Below, piece after piece: positions 15,905 to 22,875 of a stretch of 25,251 nucleotides of DNA (positions are counted from its first letter, which is position 1; the number at the start of each line of letters is the position of its first letter). This stretch comes from CAZSNT01 sp964607765 (GTDB lineage Bacteria; Verrucomicrobiota; Lentisphaeria; Oligosphaerales; JABHEG01). Below the pieces are notes generated by a model that was given only the letters and a program-made list of their open reading frames with translations, did not search any database and was not told where the DNA came from. The stretch spans positions 1 to 25,251 of the forward strand of contig CAZSNT010000146.1 in NCBI GenBank assembly GCA_964607765.1. The letters run 5' to 3'. Position numbers and translations under genes: made by a program.

Positions 15905-16053
15905 ATGTTCAAGTGCGCCTTCCTCGGATGCGGCCCCAGTTCAACGTGATCCTGGGCCTCTATGCCAGTGCACTTCAGCACCGCCCTGTCGCCCTGCCCT
16001 GCGACCCGCCCGACGGGCTCTGCGACGCGGTCCGGCGAAGGCTGACCGAGTGA
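15905..16053 (+). pseudogene. Remnant 5' end of a Gfo/Idh/MocA-type dehydrogenase gene
   Basis: ATG at 15905 follows a good ribosome site (GGGAGA, about 9 bases upstream) and encodes MFKCAFLGCGP, the typical first strand and NAD(P)-binding turn of Gfo/Idh/MocA oxidoreductases, then runs into a stop at 15947-15949. In a shifted frame the reading continues as LYASALQHRPVAL...CD to a stop at 16051-16053, which resembles the next helix and second strand (V-A-x-C-D) of the same fold. The remaining 300 or more residues are missing and a terminator follows at once. A frameshift plus 3' deletion explains this; a short leader peptide is a less likely alternative. Confidence 0.5.
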
Positions 16054-16066
16054 TACAGCGGCACAG

Positions 16067-16101
16067 AAAAAAAAGCCCCCGGGATTGAACCCGGGGGCTT
16101 T
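16067..16101 (-). terminator. Intrinsic terminator of the VOC-dhaK-dhaL-lsrF-like operon
   Basis: A 12-bp perfect stem pairs 16072-16083 with 16090-16101 (core GCCCCCGGG/CCCGGGGGC) around the 6-nt loop attgaa. On the minus strand it is followed by eight U residues (A run 16067-16074 on plus). It lies 42 bases after the stop of the LsrF-like gene. On the plus strand only three T residues follow, so it works mainly for the minus strand. Confidence 0.92.
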
Positions 16102-16142
16102 GTGACAGCGTACGGAGAAGCTCCGCGCGCGACCGGACAGGC

Positions 16143-17030
16143 CTATGCCATCTCGTCGCTCTTCAGGTCATTGTACATCTCGAACGCCGCATCTGGCTTC
16201 AGGCCCTTGTGCACGACGGCACGTACGGCCTTGAGCATGGCACGCGGCGCATCGGCCTGGAAGATGTTCCGGCCCATGTCCACACCGGAAGCACCCAGAT
16301 CGATGGCCTTGTACGCCATGTTCAAAGCGTCCAGCTCCGGAATCTTCTTGCCGCCCGCAATGATGATCGGGACGGGGCAGGAGGCCGTGACCTTCTCGAA
16401 GCCGGGCTCGCAGAAGTACGTCTTGATGATCTGCGCCCCGTTCTCCGCAATCACGCGGCAGGCAAGGCTGAGGTAGCGGGAGTCGCGGGTGAGTTCGCGT
16501 CCGACTGCCGTCACACCCAGTGTCGGGATGCCGTACCGGATCCCGGTCTCGACCAACTTGCACAAATTCCGGATCGTCAGCGCCTCGAACTTGCTGCCGA
16601 TGGCCACCATCCCCGCCATGGCGGAGGCGTTCAGCCGAATGGCATCCTCGATCTCAACACCGATCACTTCATTGTTCAGCTCGGTGAGCACGGTTGAACC
16701 GGCCGACACACGCAGCGCAATCGGCTTCCTGTAGGTCGGGGGGACACAGGCGCGCAGAACGCCGCGCGCACACATCAGGCAGTCCGGCAGATCAGCAATC
16801 GGCAGGATGCTCAGATCAATACGCTCCAACCCCGTCGTCGGCCCCATGATGTAACCGTGGTCAAACGCCAACATCACTGTGTTCCGGCTCTCCGGGTCGA
16901 AGATACGGGACAGCCGATCCTTCATGCCCCAGTCGTAGTTGTCTGCGCCCTTCAATCCGAAATGCTGATCGGCCACGGGAATGCCGATCCCGTAGTCTTT
17001 GCTCTCTTGAATACCTTCTGCATCAGGCAT
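16143..17030 (-). CDS. lsrF: LsrF-like class I aldolase/thiolase
   Basis: 295 residues from ATG at 17030; AGGAGA lies 10 bases upstream. It aligns along its length with E. coli LsrF (3-hydroxy-5-phosphonooxypentane-2,4-dione thiolase; DeoC/LacD aldolase fold): DWGMKDRLSRIF, MLAFDHGYIMGPTTGLER, GAQIIKTYFCE, PIIIAGGKK, GASGVDMGRNIFQ. The Schiff-base lysine is K203 and the catalytic-site His is H58, the same numbers as in LsrF. LsrF moves the acetyl group of the phosphorylated AI-2 breakdown product to CoA, giving acetyl-CoA and DHAP. Last gene of an operon with VOC, DhaK and DhaL. A related aldolase acting on another phosphoketose is equally possible, so the symbol denotes similarity rather than proven function. 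Confidence 0.87.
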   Translation of the reverse strand: MPDAEGIQESKDYGIGIPVADQHFGLKGADNYDWGMKDRLSRIFDPESRNTVMLAFDHGYIMGPTTGLERIDLSILPIADLPDCLMCARGVLRACVPPTYRKPIALRVSAGSTVLTELNNEVIGVEIEDAIRLNASAMAGMVAIGSKFEALTIRNLCKLVETGIRYGIPTLGVTAVGRELTRDSRYLSLACRVIAENGAQIIKTYFCEPGFEKVTASCPVPIIIAGGKKIPELDALNMAYKAIDLGASGVDMGRNIFQADAPRAMLKAVRAVVHKGLKPDAAFEMYNDLKSDEMA

Positions 17031-17052
17031 AATCTCGGTCTCTCCTATCGTA

Positions 17053-17682
17053 TTACTCTGTCGCCAACCCCTCGAAGAACATGGCCATTGAGGTCGCACC
17101 GGGATCCAGGTGACCGATCGTTCGATCGCCAAGATTCCGGGCCCGACCAAACGTGGCCTTCATCTCGCGAGTCGATTCCGCGCCCTCGGCGGCAGCCGCC
17201 GCGCTGGCCGCCAGCACCGCTCCGGCATCCGCGCCGGAGTCAGCAGCGGAACGAGCCGCCTGAACAGCGGGCACGAACGCGTCCATCAGCGTCTTGCCGC
17301 CGGGCTGCGCCTTGGTGTTTTTCTGCAGCTCCGTCTGGGCGCTCTCCAGTACCGCGGCAACCGCCGCGCCGTCCAGAACGCCACCGTCCGGGACCCCCTC
17401 GCTCATGCCCATGAACAACGAGCCGTAGAGCGTGCTGCTCGAGCCGCCGGCCGCGGACATGATCCCCCAACCCAGATCGAACAGCAGCGACTTGAGATCC
17501 TCCGTCGCGGCGCCGTCAATGGTCTGTGTGATCGTCTCGCAGACCCTTGCCATCGCCGTGCCGTGATCGCCGTCGCCCAAGGCGCTGTCCAGTTTCGAGA
17601 GGTAGTCGACCTCGGCCGATACCCGTGCCGCAGCCTGCTTCAAACGTGCAGTGAACACTGCATAGTCCATGCATTCAGACAT
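17053..17682 (-). CDS. dhaL: Dihydroxyacetone kinase subunit DhaL
   Basis: 209 residues, normal length. The start at 17682 is supported by GGGGAGAG about 9 bases upstream. The ADP/Mg-binding aspartates are present in LDSALGDGDHG (D32, D37, D39, each two positions after the E. coli DhaL ligands), as are GGSSSTLYG and the C-terminal GHLDPGATSMAMFF. DhaL is the nucleotide-binding partner of DhaK. In PTS-type systems DhaM recharges bound ADP; no DhaM is in the window, so either free ATP exchange or a distant DhaM must serve. The gene sits 17 bases after dhaK and 22 bases before the LsrF-like gene. Confidence 0.9.
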   Translation of the reverse strand: MSECMDYAVFTARLKQAAARVSAEVDYLSKLDSALGDGDHGTAMARVCETITQTIDGAATEDLKSLLFDLGWGIMSAAGGSSSTLYGSLFMGMSEGVPDGGVLDGAAVAAVLESAQTELQKNTKAQPGGKTLMDAFVPAVQAARSAADSGADAGAVLAASAAAAAEGAESTREMKATFGRARNLGDRTIGHLDPGATSMAMFFEGLATE

Positions 17683-17699
17683 AGTTCCGACTCTCCCCG

Positions 17700-18704
17700 T
17701 CAGCGCACGGTCATGTACGGCGTGTCGCACGGAGCATCCCAGAGCTCGAGCAACTCGTCGTCCATCTTCGCGATCATCATCTGGAAGCCACCCATCTCCT
17801 GGACAGTGAGCAGTTCGTCCACGATCCCGCGTGCAATCTTGATGCCCTTCTCGTCCAGACGCTTCTTCACGCCGGCCATCACGATGAAGAGCTCCATCAA
17901 GGTCGTGGCACCCGCACCGTTGAGTATGACAAGAAGCTCGTCGCCCGACGTCGCACCCACCGCGGCAACCAGCTTGTCGATCATGGTCTGGGCTACCTCT
18001 TCAGCGGTAGTCATGTCCTGGGAGCCGCCGCCGCCGCCCTCGCCATGCTGACCCATGCCGACTTCCATCTCGTTCTCTTCGAGCTCGAAGAGGTACTCGC
18101 CCGTGGCCGGGTGCGTCGCACCCCTCACTGCCACGGCCAGCGTCGCCATGTTCGCGTTGAAACGCTCCGCAATCGCGTGCACTTCGTCCAGGCTCTTGCC
18201 GGCTTCCGCCGCCGCGCCCGCGACCTTATACAACGGAACGCAGCCAACCAGACCACGCCGGTCCTCGTCCGGTGTGTCAGTGCCGGGAGCAATGTCTTCG
18301 TGCGTCAGAACGGACTTGACCGTGAGATTCTCACGCGCGGCAAGACGCAGCGCCATGTTGCCACTCATCACGTCGCCCTCGTGGTTCAGGATCACGAACA
18401 GCGTGCCCGCCTCCGAGTCGGCCATCTTCAGCGCCTCGAGTACTTTCGGCGCGCCGGGAGCCGCAAAAATGTCACCCACAACGCTGTAGTCGAGCATGCC
18501 TTCGCCAACGAAGCCGCTCAGCGCAGGCTCGTGCCCCGCCCCGCCCAACGTCACCAGATTGACCTTGCCCGCACCCTTCGGGTTGGCGCGGCAGACAATC
18601 TTCTCCGACTCGATCTTGATCTTGTTGCTGTACGCGACCGCGTAGCCTTCAAGCAAGTCGGTAGTCAGGTTCACGGGATCGTTGATGAATTTCTTCATGG
18701 TCAT
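17700..18704 (-). CDS. dhaK: Dihydroxyacetone kinase substrate-binding subunit DhaK
   Basis: 334 residues, normal for DhaK. The sugar-binding and catalytic residues seen in E. coli DhaK are present two positions later: H58 in GGAGHEPA, D111 in NHEGDVMSG, and H220 in GMGQHGE, the histidine that binds the ketose as a hemiaminal. A glycine run (GEGGGGGS) follows H220. GGGAG at 18714-18718 favours the first ATG (18704) over the one at 18698. The family phosphorylates dihydroxyacetone and other short ketoses such as erythrulose; the partner genes suggest a ketose whose phosphate feeds the LsrF-like enzyme. Cytoplasmic. Confidence 0.92.
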   Translation of the reverse strand: MTMKKFINDPVNLTTDLLEGYAVAYSNKIKIESEKIVCRANPKGAGKVNLVTLGGAGHEPALSGFVGEGMLDYSVVGDIFAAPGAPKVLEALKMADSEAGTLFVILNHEGDVMSGNMALRLAARENLTVKSVLTHEDIAPGTDTPDEDRRGLVGCVPLYKVAGAAAEAGKSLDEVHAIAERFNANMATLAVAVRGATHPATGEYLFELEENEMEVGMGQHGEGGGGGSQDMTTAEEVAQTMIDKLVAAVGATSGDELLVILNGAGATTLMELFIVMAGVKKRLDEKGIKIARGIVDELLTVQEMGGFQMMIAKMDDELLELWDAPCDTPYMTVR

Positions 18705-18723
18705 TGTGCGTGTCTCCCTTCTG

Positions 18724-18744
18724 GTTCCAGTGTTCAGTGTTCAG
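18724..18744. repeat. Heptanucleotide repeat (TGTTCAG) inside the operon
   Basis: Three in-phase units GTTCCAG, TGTTCAG, TGTTCAG lie in the 104-base gap between the VOC gene and dhaK, just upstream of the dhaK ribosome site. A less regular AATCGTAATCCGAATCGCG stretch follows. The other gaps in this operon are only 17-22 bases, so this gap looks expanded by the repeat. Confidence 0.6.
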
Positions 18745-18808
18745 AAATCGTAATCCGAATCGCGATTCAGATCGCCATTCCGGTCCGCTCACACTCTCGC
18801 TCGTCGTT

Positions 18809-19126
18809 CTAGCCCGCAACGTGCATCAGCTCGATCGGGGCGCCCTCCTCGATCACGAATGCCACGGTCACGCCCGGCATCGGCGTGAACGGCTCGAGCA
18901 GCACGTCTTTGCCCGCCATCTCTGTCTCGAGACTGTCGACCTTGTAGGCGATATGAGCACAGTTCTTCAGCATGTCAGGCATCGGGGATCCGTCCTCGAA
19001 ACGCAGCCACTCGATCTTGTTCGGACTCGTGTCGCAGTCCGTGATATAGAGTTTTGCGTCCTCCAGATACGTCTCCTCGCCTTTCTGCGTGTCAGTAGGA
19101 ATGCCGACGTGATGAAGCTCTCTCAT
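18809..19126 (-). CDS. VOC family (glyoxalase-like) metalloprotein
   Basis: 105 residues from ATG at 19126, preceded by GGAGG with 6-base spacing. It has one vicinal-oxygen-chelate domain of two beta-alpha-beta-beta-beta units: RELHHVGIPT at the start, KIEWLRFE, AHIAYKVDSLETEM and PIELMHVAG at the end. Candidate metal ligands in the usual H-E-H-E order are H6 (or H5), E39, H58 and E99. VOC enzymes isomerise, epimerise, cleave or open rings of small metabolites using a divalent metal. As first gene of the DhaK-DhaL-LsrF-like operon, it probably acts on the same sugar or its phosphate. The exact reaction cannot be read from sequence. Confidence 0.82.
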   Translation of the reverse strand: MRELHHVGIPTDTQKGEETYLEDAKLYITDCDTSPNKIEWLRFEDGSPMPDMLKNCAHIAYKVDSLETEMAGKDVLLEPFTPMPGVTVAFVIEEGAPIELMHVAG

Positions 19127-19154
19127 GCTGTCCTCCAGAGTTATCCACCCAATC

Positions 19155-19180
19155 GCCCCGACCCCTTGACAGTCCGGGGC
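19155..19180. promoter_or_regulatory. Inverted repeat in the leader of the VOC operon
   Basis: GCCCCG (19155-19160) and CGGGGC (19175-19180) form dyad arms, extended by AC/GT with one bulged base. On the minus strand it would lie in the untranslated leader between the predicted start near 19208 and the VOC start codon. It could be an operator or an RNA hairpin. Confidence 0.3.
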
Positions 19181-19193
19181 ACAGTAGTCCCAC

Positions 19194-19243
19194 ACGTAAA
19201 ATGGCGGGATACATGTTATAAAGCCGAATTACACCGAATGCAA
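19194..19243. promoter_or_regulatory. Back-to-back promoter candidates (sulfatase / VOC operon)
   Basis: On plus, TGTTATAAA gives an extended -10 (TATAAA, 19217-19222), but the -35 position (19194-19199) is poor. On minus, TTGCAT (19238-19243) and TATAAC (19215-19220) are 17 bases apart. Both use the same TTATAA core, so the two transcripts would compete. These are candidates only; matches are partial. Confidence 0.38.
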
Positions 19244-19344
19244 TCGCACGCGAGCAACTTCTTCCCTTGCAGCCCGCACCGGACGACACCACGTTACACG
19301 CCGCACATGAGTGACAGCGAGCAACCCCACAAGGAGCACCGCCC

Positions 19345-20778
19345 ATGGCCAGCAGAATGCGTTCAGTACTCACCGCCTCGGTTCTTGCGGCAGCGATGGC
19401 ATGCGCTGCCGCCGAGCGCCTGCCCAATGTTGTGGTCATTTTCATCGATGACATGGGATATGCAGACATCGGTCCGTTCGGCGCGGAAGGCTACGCTACG
19501 CCGCACCTCGACCGACTGGCCGCGGAGGGACGCGTGTTCACCGACTTCTACGTCACCCAGGCCGTGTGCTCCGCGTCCCGGGCAGGTCTGCTCACCGGCT
19601 GCTACAACGTCCGCGTCGGCATTCTCGGCGCACTCGGCCCCAAAGCCAAGCACGGGCTGCACCCCGACGAGATGACAATCGCGGAAATCTGCAAGCAAAA
19701 GGGCTATGCCACCGCGTGCTACGGCAAGTGGCACCTGGGGCATCACACCAAGTTCCTGCCCATGCAACACGGGTTCGACGACTACTTCGGACTGCCCTAC
19801 TCCAACGACATGTGGCCCTACCACCCGGGCGTGGCGCACCTGCCCATGGAACAGCGTCTTAAACGCTGGCCCGACCTGCCGCTGATCGACAAGAATGCGG
19901 TCGTCAACCCGAAGGTTACTCCCCAAGACCAGGAGCAGCTCACCACCCAGTACACCGAACGCGCCGTGGCGTTTATTGAGAAGAACCGGAACCGCCCGTT
20001 CTTCCTCTACGTGCCGCACAGCATGGTCCACGTTCCCCTCTACGTCTCGGACAAGTTCCGCGGCAAGAGCGACCGCGGGCTGTTCGGCGACGTGGTCATG
20101 GAACTCGACTGGTCGGTCGGGCAGATCATCGGCGCGCTGCGTAGGCATGGACTCGAGGAACACACGCTGGTCATGTTCACCTCCGACAATGGACCCTGGC
20201 TCAACTACGGCGACCACGCCGGATCGGCCGGCAACCTGCGGGAAGGCAAAGGCACCATGTTCGAAGGCGGCTGCCGGGAGCCGACCGTCATGTGGTGGCC
20301 GGGCAGAATCCCCGCGGGAACGGTGTGCAAGACACCCGCCATGACGATCGATGTGCTGCCCACCGTCGCCCGCCTCATCGGCGCGAGCTTGCCCGAGCAC
20401 ACGATCGACGGCAAGGACATCTGGCCGCTTATCGCGGGCGAACCGGGAGCGGCTTCGCCACACCAGGCCTATTGCTTCTACTACGGGCGCCAGCTCCAGG
20501 CCATGCGCTGGGGCAAGTGGAAGCTGCACTTCCCGCACGGATACCGCACGCTCGGCGGCCGCAAAGGCGGCACGGGCGGCAAGCCGGTCAACTACGGCCA
20601 GGCGAAGATCGGGCTGGCCCTGTTCGACCTGGAAACGGACGTTGGGGAAACGCAGAATGTCGCCGCGGAGAATCCGGACGTGGTAGCCGCCATCCAGGCG
20701 CTGGCCGAGGCCGCCCGGACCGAACTCGGCGACGGCAAGCAGAAGGGCGCCGGCGTGCGTCCCGCGGGCAGGCTCTGA
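19345..20778 (+). CDS. Secreted type I (formylglycine) sulfatase
   Basis: 477 residues. Residues 1-23 are a signal peptide ending A-A-A. The sulfatase fold is clear: VVVIFIDDMGYADIG with metal ligands D35 and D36, the formylglycine signature CSASRAGLLTG with C75 as the residue to be oxidised, YGKWHLG (K128, H130), and FTSDNGPW with the second metal pair. AAGGAG (19331-19336) lies 8 bases before the ATG. It removes sulfate esters from a glycan or small ester outside the cytoplasm; substrate is not predictable here. No formylglycine-generating enzyme (FGE or anSME) is in the window. It is divergent from the VOC operon and may share its control region. Confidence 0.93.
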   Translation: MASRMRSVLTASVLAAAMACAAAERLPNVVVIFIDDMGYADIGPFGAEGYATPHLDRLAAEGRVFTDFYVTQAVCSASRAGLLTGCYNVRVGILGALGPKAKHGLHPDEMTIAEICKQKGYATACYGKWHLGHHTKFLPMQHGFDDYFGLPYSNDMWPYHPGVAHLPMEQRLKRWPDLPLIDKNAVVNPKVTPQDQEQLTTQYTERAVAFIEKNRNRPFFLYVPHSMVHVPLYVSDKFRGKSDRGLFGDVVMELDWSVGQIIGALRRHGLEEHTLVMFTSDNGPWLNYGDHAGSAGNLREGKGTMFEGGCREPTVMWWPGRIPAGTVCKTPAMTIDVLPTVARLIGASLPEHTIDGKDIWPLIAGEPGAASPHQAYCFYYGRQLQAMRWGKWKLHFPHGYRTLGGRKGGTGGKPVNYGQAKIGLALFDLETDVGETQNVAAENPDVVAAIQALAEAARTELGDGKQKGAGVRPAGRL

Positions 20779-20790
20779 GGCTGCCTGCGC

Positions 20791-20819
20791 TTTACAAACG
20801 GCCTCGAATGAGTTACTGT
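20791..20819 (+). promoter_or_regulatory. Weak promoter candidate before the pseudopilin gene
   Basis: TTTACA (20791-20796) matches five of six bases of the -35 consensus and is 17 bases from TACTGT (20814-20819), a poor -10. It lies just after the sulfatase stop. Confidence 0.25.
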
Positions 20820-20851
20820 TAGGTACATGGGGACCGGTGCGGAGTGTGGGA

Positions 20852-20867
20852 CTCTGCAGTTGCAGAG
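20852..20867. promoter_or_regulatory. Inverted repeat, possible operator
   Basis: CTCTGCA (20852-20858) and TGCAGAG (20861-20867) are perfect 7-base arms with a 2-base spacer, in the 177-base gap between the sulfatase and pseudopilin genes. The compact dyad fits a transcription-factor site; no cognate regulator is visible. Confidence 0.35.
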
Positions 20868-20955
20868 CCGAACCGTAGACACATCGGACGCCGCTGTGCG
20901 CCACAAGCGTGGCGGGCGGCCCCACACCGAAGCCAGGAAAGGGACATCCCAGCTC

Positions 20956-21585
20956 ATGAAGACGAACCTCTTTGCCACACTCAAGCGTATGGTCCGCTGC
21001 GCCTCGGGCAGTAGCATGCTTCAGACCACTGCAGCAATCGGCGCGGCCAGCATCGTTGCGGGGACATCCACGGTGGCCATCTCCAAGCTCCTGGACCAGG
21101 CCAAGATCAATCGAACCAGAGACGAGGTCAAGAGCGTTGCCACCGTCCTGAACCTGCTCATCAACGATCTCGGCAAGAATTGCGTGCCCCGCTCCGACAG
21201 CGACGGCACGCCACTCACGCTGATGGTCAGTGGCGGACTGACACCGCCCGACGACGGCGGCGGCGGCCAGTGGCGCCTCGACGCAGGCAGCTCGGAAGTC
21301 GGCGTAATCGACGACTACCTGTTCACCAACAAGGTGGGGTTCACCGTCAAGAAATCAGCCATGCAGGAGCGCGGCTGGGACGGCCCGTACCTGGACAAGA
21401 CACTCGAAGCCGATCCGTGGGGGAACCGATACGCGATCAGCATCGGGCTCTACGGCAAGCACAGGCCCGGTGTGGCCATGGTTGTCAGTGCCGGGCCGGA
21501 CGGCGTCCTCTCCATCCCCTACGGCCTCGAACATGCCGACCTGACCAAGACGTACGGCGACGACATTTACCACTGCGTCGAGTAG
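20956..21585 (+). CDS. Divergent type II secretion/type IV pilin-like (GspG-type) protein
   Basis: 209 residues from ATG at 20956; GAAAGGGA lies about 12 bases upstream, and the open frame further upstream has no pilin-like sequence. A short basic leader (KTNLFATLKRMVRCASG) is followed by one hydrophobic segment (about residues 20-45) and an amphipathic helix (AKINRTRDEVKSVATVL), as in pseudopilins. The C-terminal part has the GspG-like sequence GWDGPYLDK...DPWGNRYAIS and VVSAGPDGVLS. The usual prepilin site (G-F-T-L-I-E) is absent: after G18 the sequence is SSMLQ, with Gln where position +5 Glu is expected. The assignment rests on the C-terminal motif and overall plan. It may be a stand-alone surface pseudopilin; no other secretion genes are nearby. 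Confidence 0.72.
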   Translation: MKTNLFATLKRMVRCASGSSMLQTTAAIGAASIVAGTSTVAISKLLDQAKINRTRDEVKSVATVLNLLINDLGKNCVPRSDSDGTPLTLMVSGGLTPPDDGGGGQWRLDAGSSEVGVIDDYLFTNKVGFTVKKSAMQERGWDGPYLDKTLEADPWGNRYAISIGLYGKHRPGVAMVVSAGPDGVLSIPYGLEHADLTKTYGDDIYHCVE

Positions 21586-21601
21586 CGGTCGCCACACAGG
21601 C

Positions 21602-22816
21602 TCAGGTTGCCGCAGGCCCGAACGCGCCGCCGGCGCGCAGCTCGGCAATGCGCGCAGGAGTATACCCGAGAACGTCCCGAAGTACCTGCTCGGTGTGCTC
21701 ACCCAGGCGCGGCGCAGGGCGATGCATCTTGCACGGCGTACGATCGAAGTGGATGGGGTTGTTCGCCGCGACCACCCGACCGGCTGCCGGATGATCCAGC
21801 GCCGCCAGCATGTCGCGGTGCGCAGTGTTCGCGTCGCTCACAACATCCGCGACCGTGTTCACCGGGCCGCAGGGGACACCGACCGCCTCGAGCACGGCCA
21901 CCACCTCGGCACTGCTCCGGCCCCGGCTCCAGCGCTCGATGATCGGTTTCAGGGCGGCGTGATTCTCCGTCCGCGACGCGTTGGTGACAAACCGCTCGTC
22001 TGCAGGCAGATCCCCGAGCTCTGGGACACCGCGACACAGTGCCGTCCAAAGCCGCTCGTTCCCCACTGCGATCACCACATGCCCGTCAGCCGTGCGGAAC
22101 ACGTCGAACGGCGTGATCGTCGGATGCCGCGAGCCGACGCGGCCGGGCGTCTCGCCCGACACCGTCCGGCGCACCACGGCGTTCTCCAACACCGCCATCA
22201 TGCAGTCGCTCATCGCCATGTCCAGCCGCTGCCCTGCCCCGTTCCGGTCAACATCCCGCAGCGCGGCAAGCACGCCGACCGCAGTGAACAAACCCGAAAT
22301 GATATCACCGACCGACGCACCGGCACGCGTGGGGGGATTCTCCGGGTAACCCGTGATGCTCATGAAACCACTGAAGGCCTGAGCGATGATGTCGTAACCG
22401 GGCCGACCCGGGTACGCCGAGTCATGCCCGAATCCGCAGATCGACGCGTAAACAAGTCGCGGATTCAGCGCCTTGACCTCCGCCGGCGGGAAGCCCAGCC
22501 TCGCCAACGTCCCCGGCTTGTAGTTCTCGGTCAACACATCGCTGTGGCGGATCAGGTCCCGCAGCACGGTCTTGCCCTGCTCGACACGCAGATCGAGCGT
22601 GACGCTCAGCTTGTTGCGGTTCACGCTCATGAAGTACGCGCTCTCGCCCCCCTGGTACGGCCCGAAATGCCGCGCGTCATCCCCCGTCACCGGCCGCTCC
22701 ACCTTGATGACCTCCGCACCCAGGTCACCCAGAACCATGGTGCAGAACGGCATGGCCAGCACATGGCTCAGGTCGACAACGCGCAGTCCGGTCAGTGGTC
22801 GTGGCGATGATGGCAT
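21602..22816 (-). CDS. CaiB/BaiF family (type III) CoA-transferase
   Basis: 404 residues from ATG at 22816, with CAGGAG 7 bases upstream. Family hallmarks are LRVVDLSHVLAMPFCTMVLGDLGAEVIKVERP at the N-terminus, NRNKLSVTLDL, DVLTENYKPGTLARLG, and GRPGYDIIAQAFSGFMSITG, where D142 corresponds to the catalytic Asp169 of formyl-CoA transferase. The C-terminal part includes GVPCGPVNTVADV. It transfers CoA between a carboxylic-acid donor and acceptor through an aspartyl-CoA thioester. Typical substrates are oxalate, formate, carnitine or succinyl/aryl compounds; the identity here is open. It lies 59 bases after the StcE-like gene on the same strand. Confidence 0.92.
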   Translation of the reverse strand: MPSSPRPLTGLRVVDLSHVLAMPFCTMVLGDLGAEVIKVERPVTGDDARHFGPYQGGESAYFMSVNRNKLSVTLDLRVEQGKTVLRDLIRHSDVLTENYKPGTLARLGFPPAEVKALNPRLVYASICGFGHDSAYPGRPGYDIIAQAFSGFMSITGYPENPPTRAGASVGDIISGLFTAVGVLAALRDVDRNGAGQRLDMAMSDCMMAVLENAVVRRTVSGETPGRVGSRHPTITPFDVFRTADGHVVIAVGNERLWTALCRGVPELGDLPADERFVTNASRTENHAALKPIIERWSRGRSSAEVVAVLEAVGVPCGPVNTVADVVSDANTAHRDMLAALDHPAAGRVVAANNPIHFDRTPCKMHRPAPRLGEHTEQVLRDVLGYTPARIAELRAGGAFGPAAT

Positions 22817-22875
22817 GGCAAGCTCCTGTCCGCAGTTAGCATTGTGTGAGCCGGCGATTGAGAGGGGGAACGCCT

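Larger units (their letters stand above)
15633..16142. other. 510-bp region without an intact gene
   Basis: This stretch between the NMO start and the end of the LsrF-like gene contains an AT-rich patch (15720-15775, unusual for this GC-rich window and a likely promoter area), a heptamer repeat block (15841-15882), a decayed Gfo/Idh/MocA gene start on the plus strand (15905-16053) and a minus-strand terminator (16067-16101). I could not assign a definite promoter to the NMO gene. Confidence 0.5.

Noticed and set aside
19363..20925. Minus-strand open frame of 520 codons opposite the sulfatase
   Set aside because: The plus-strand sulfatase carries the full catalytic motif set; the opposite frame has no recognisable fold.
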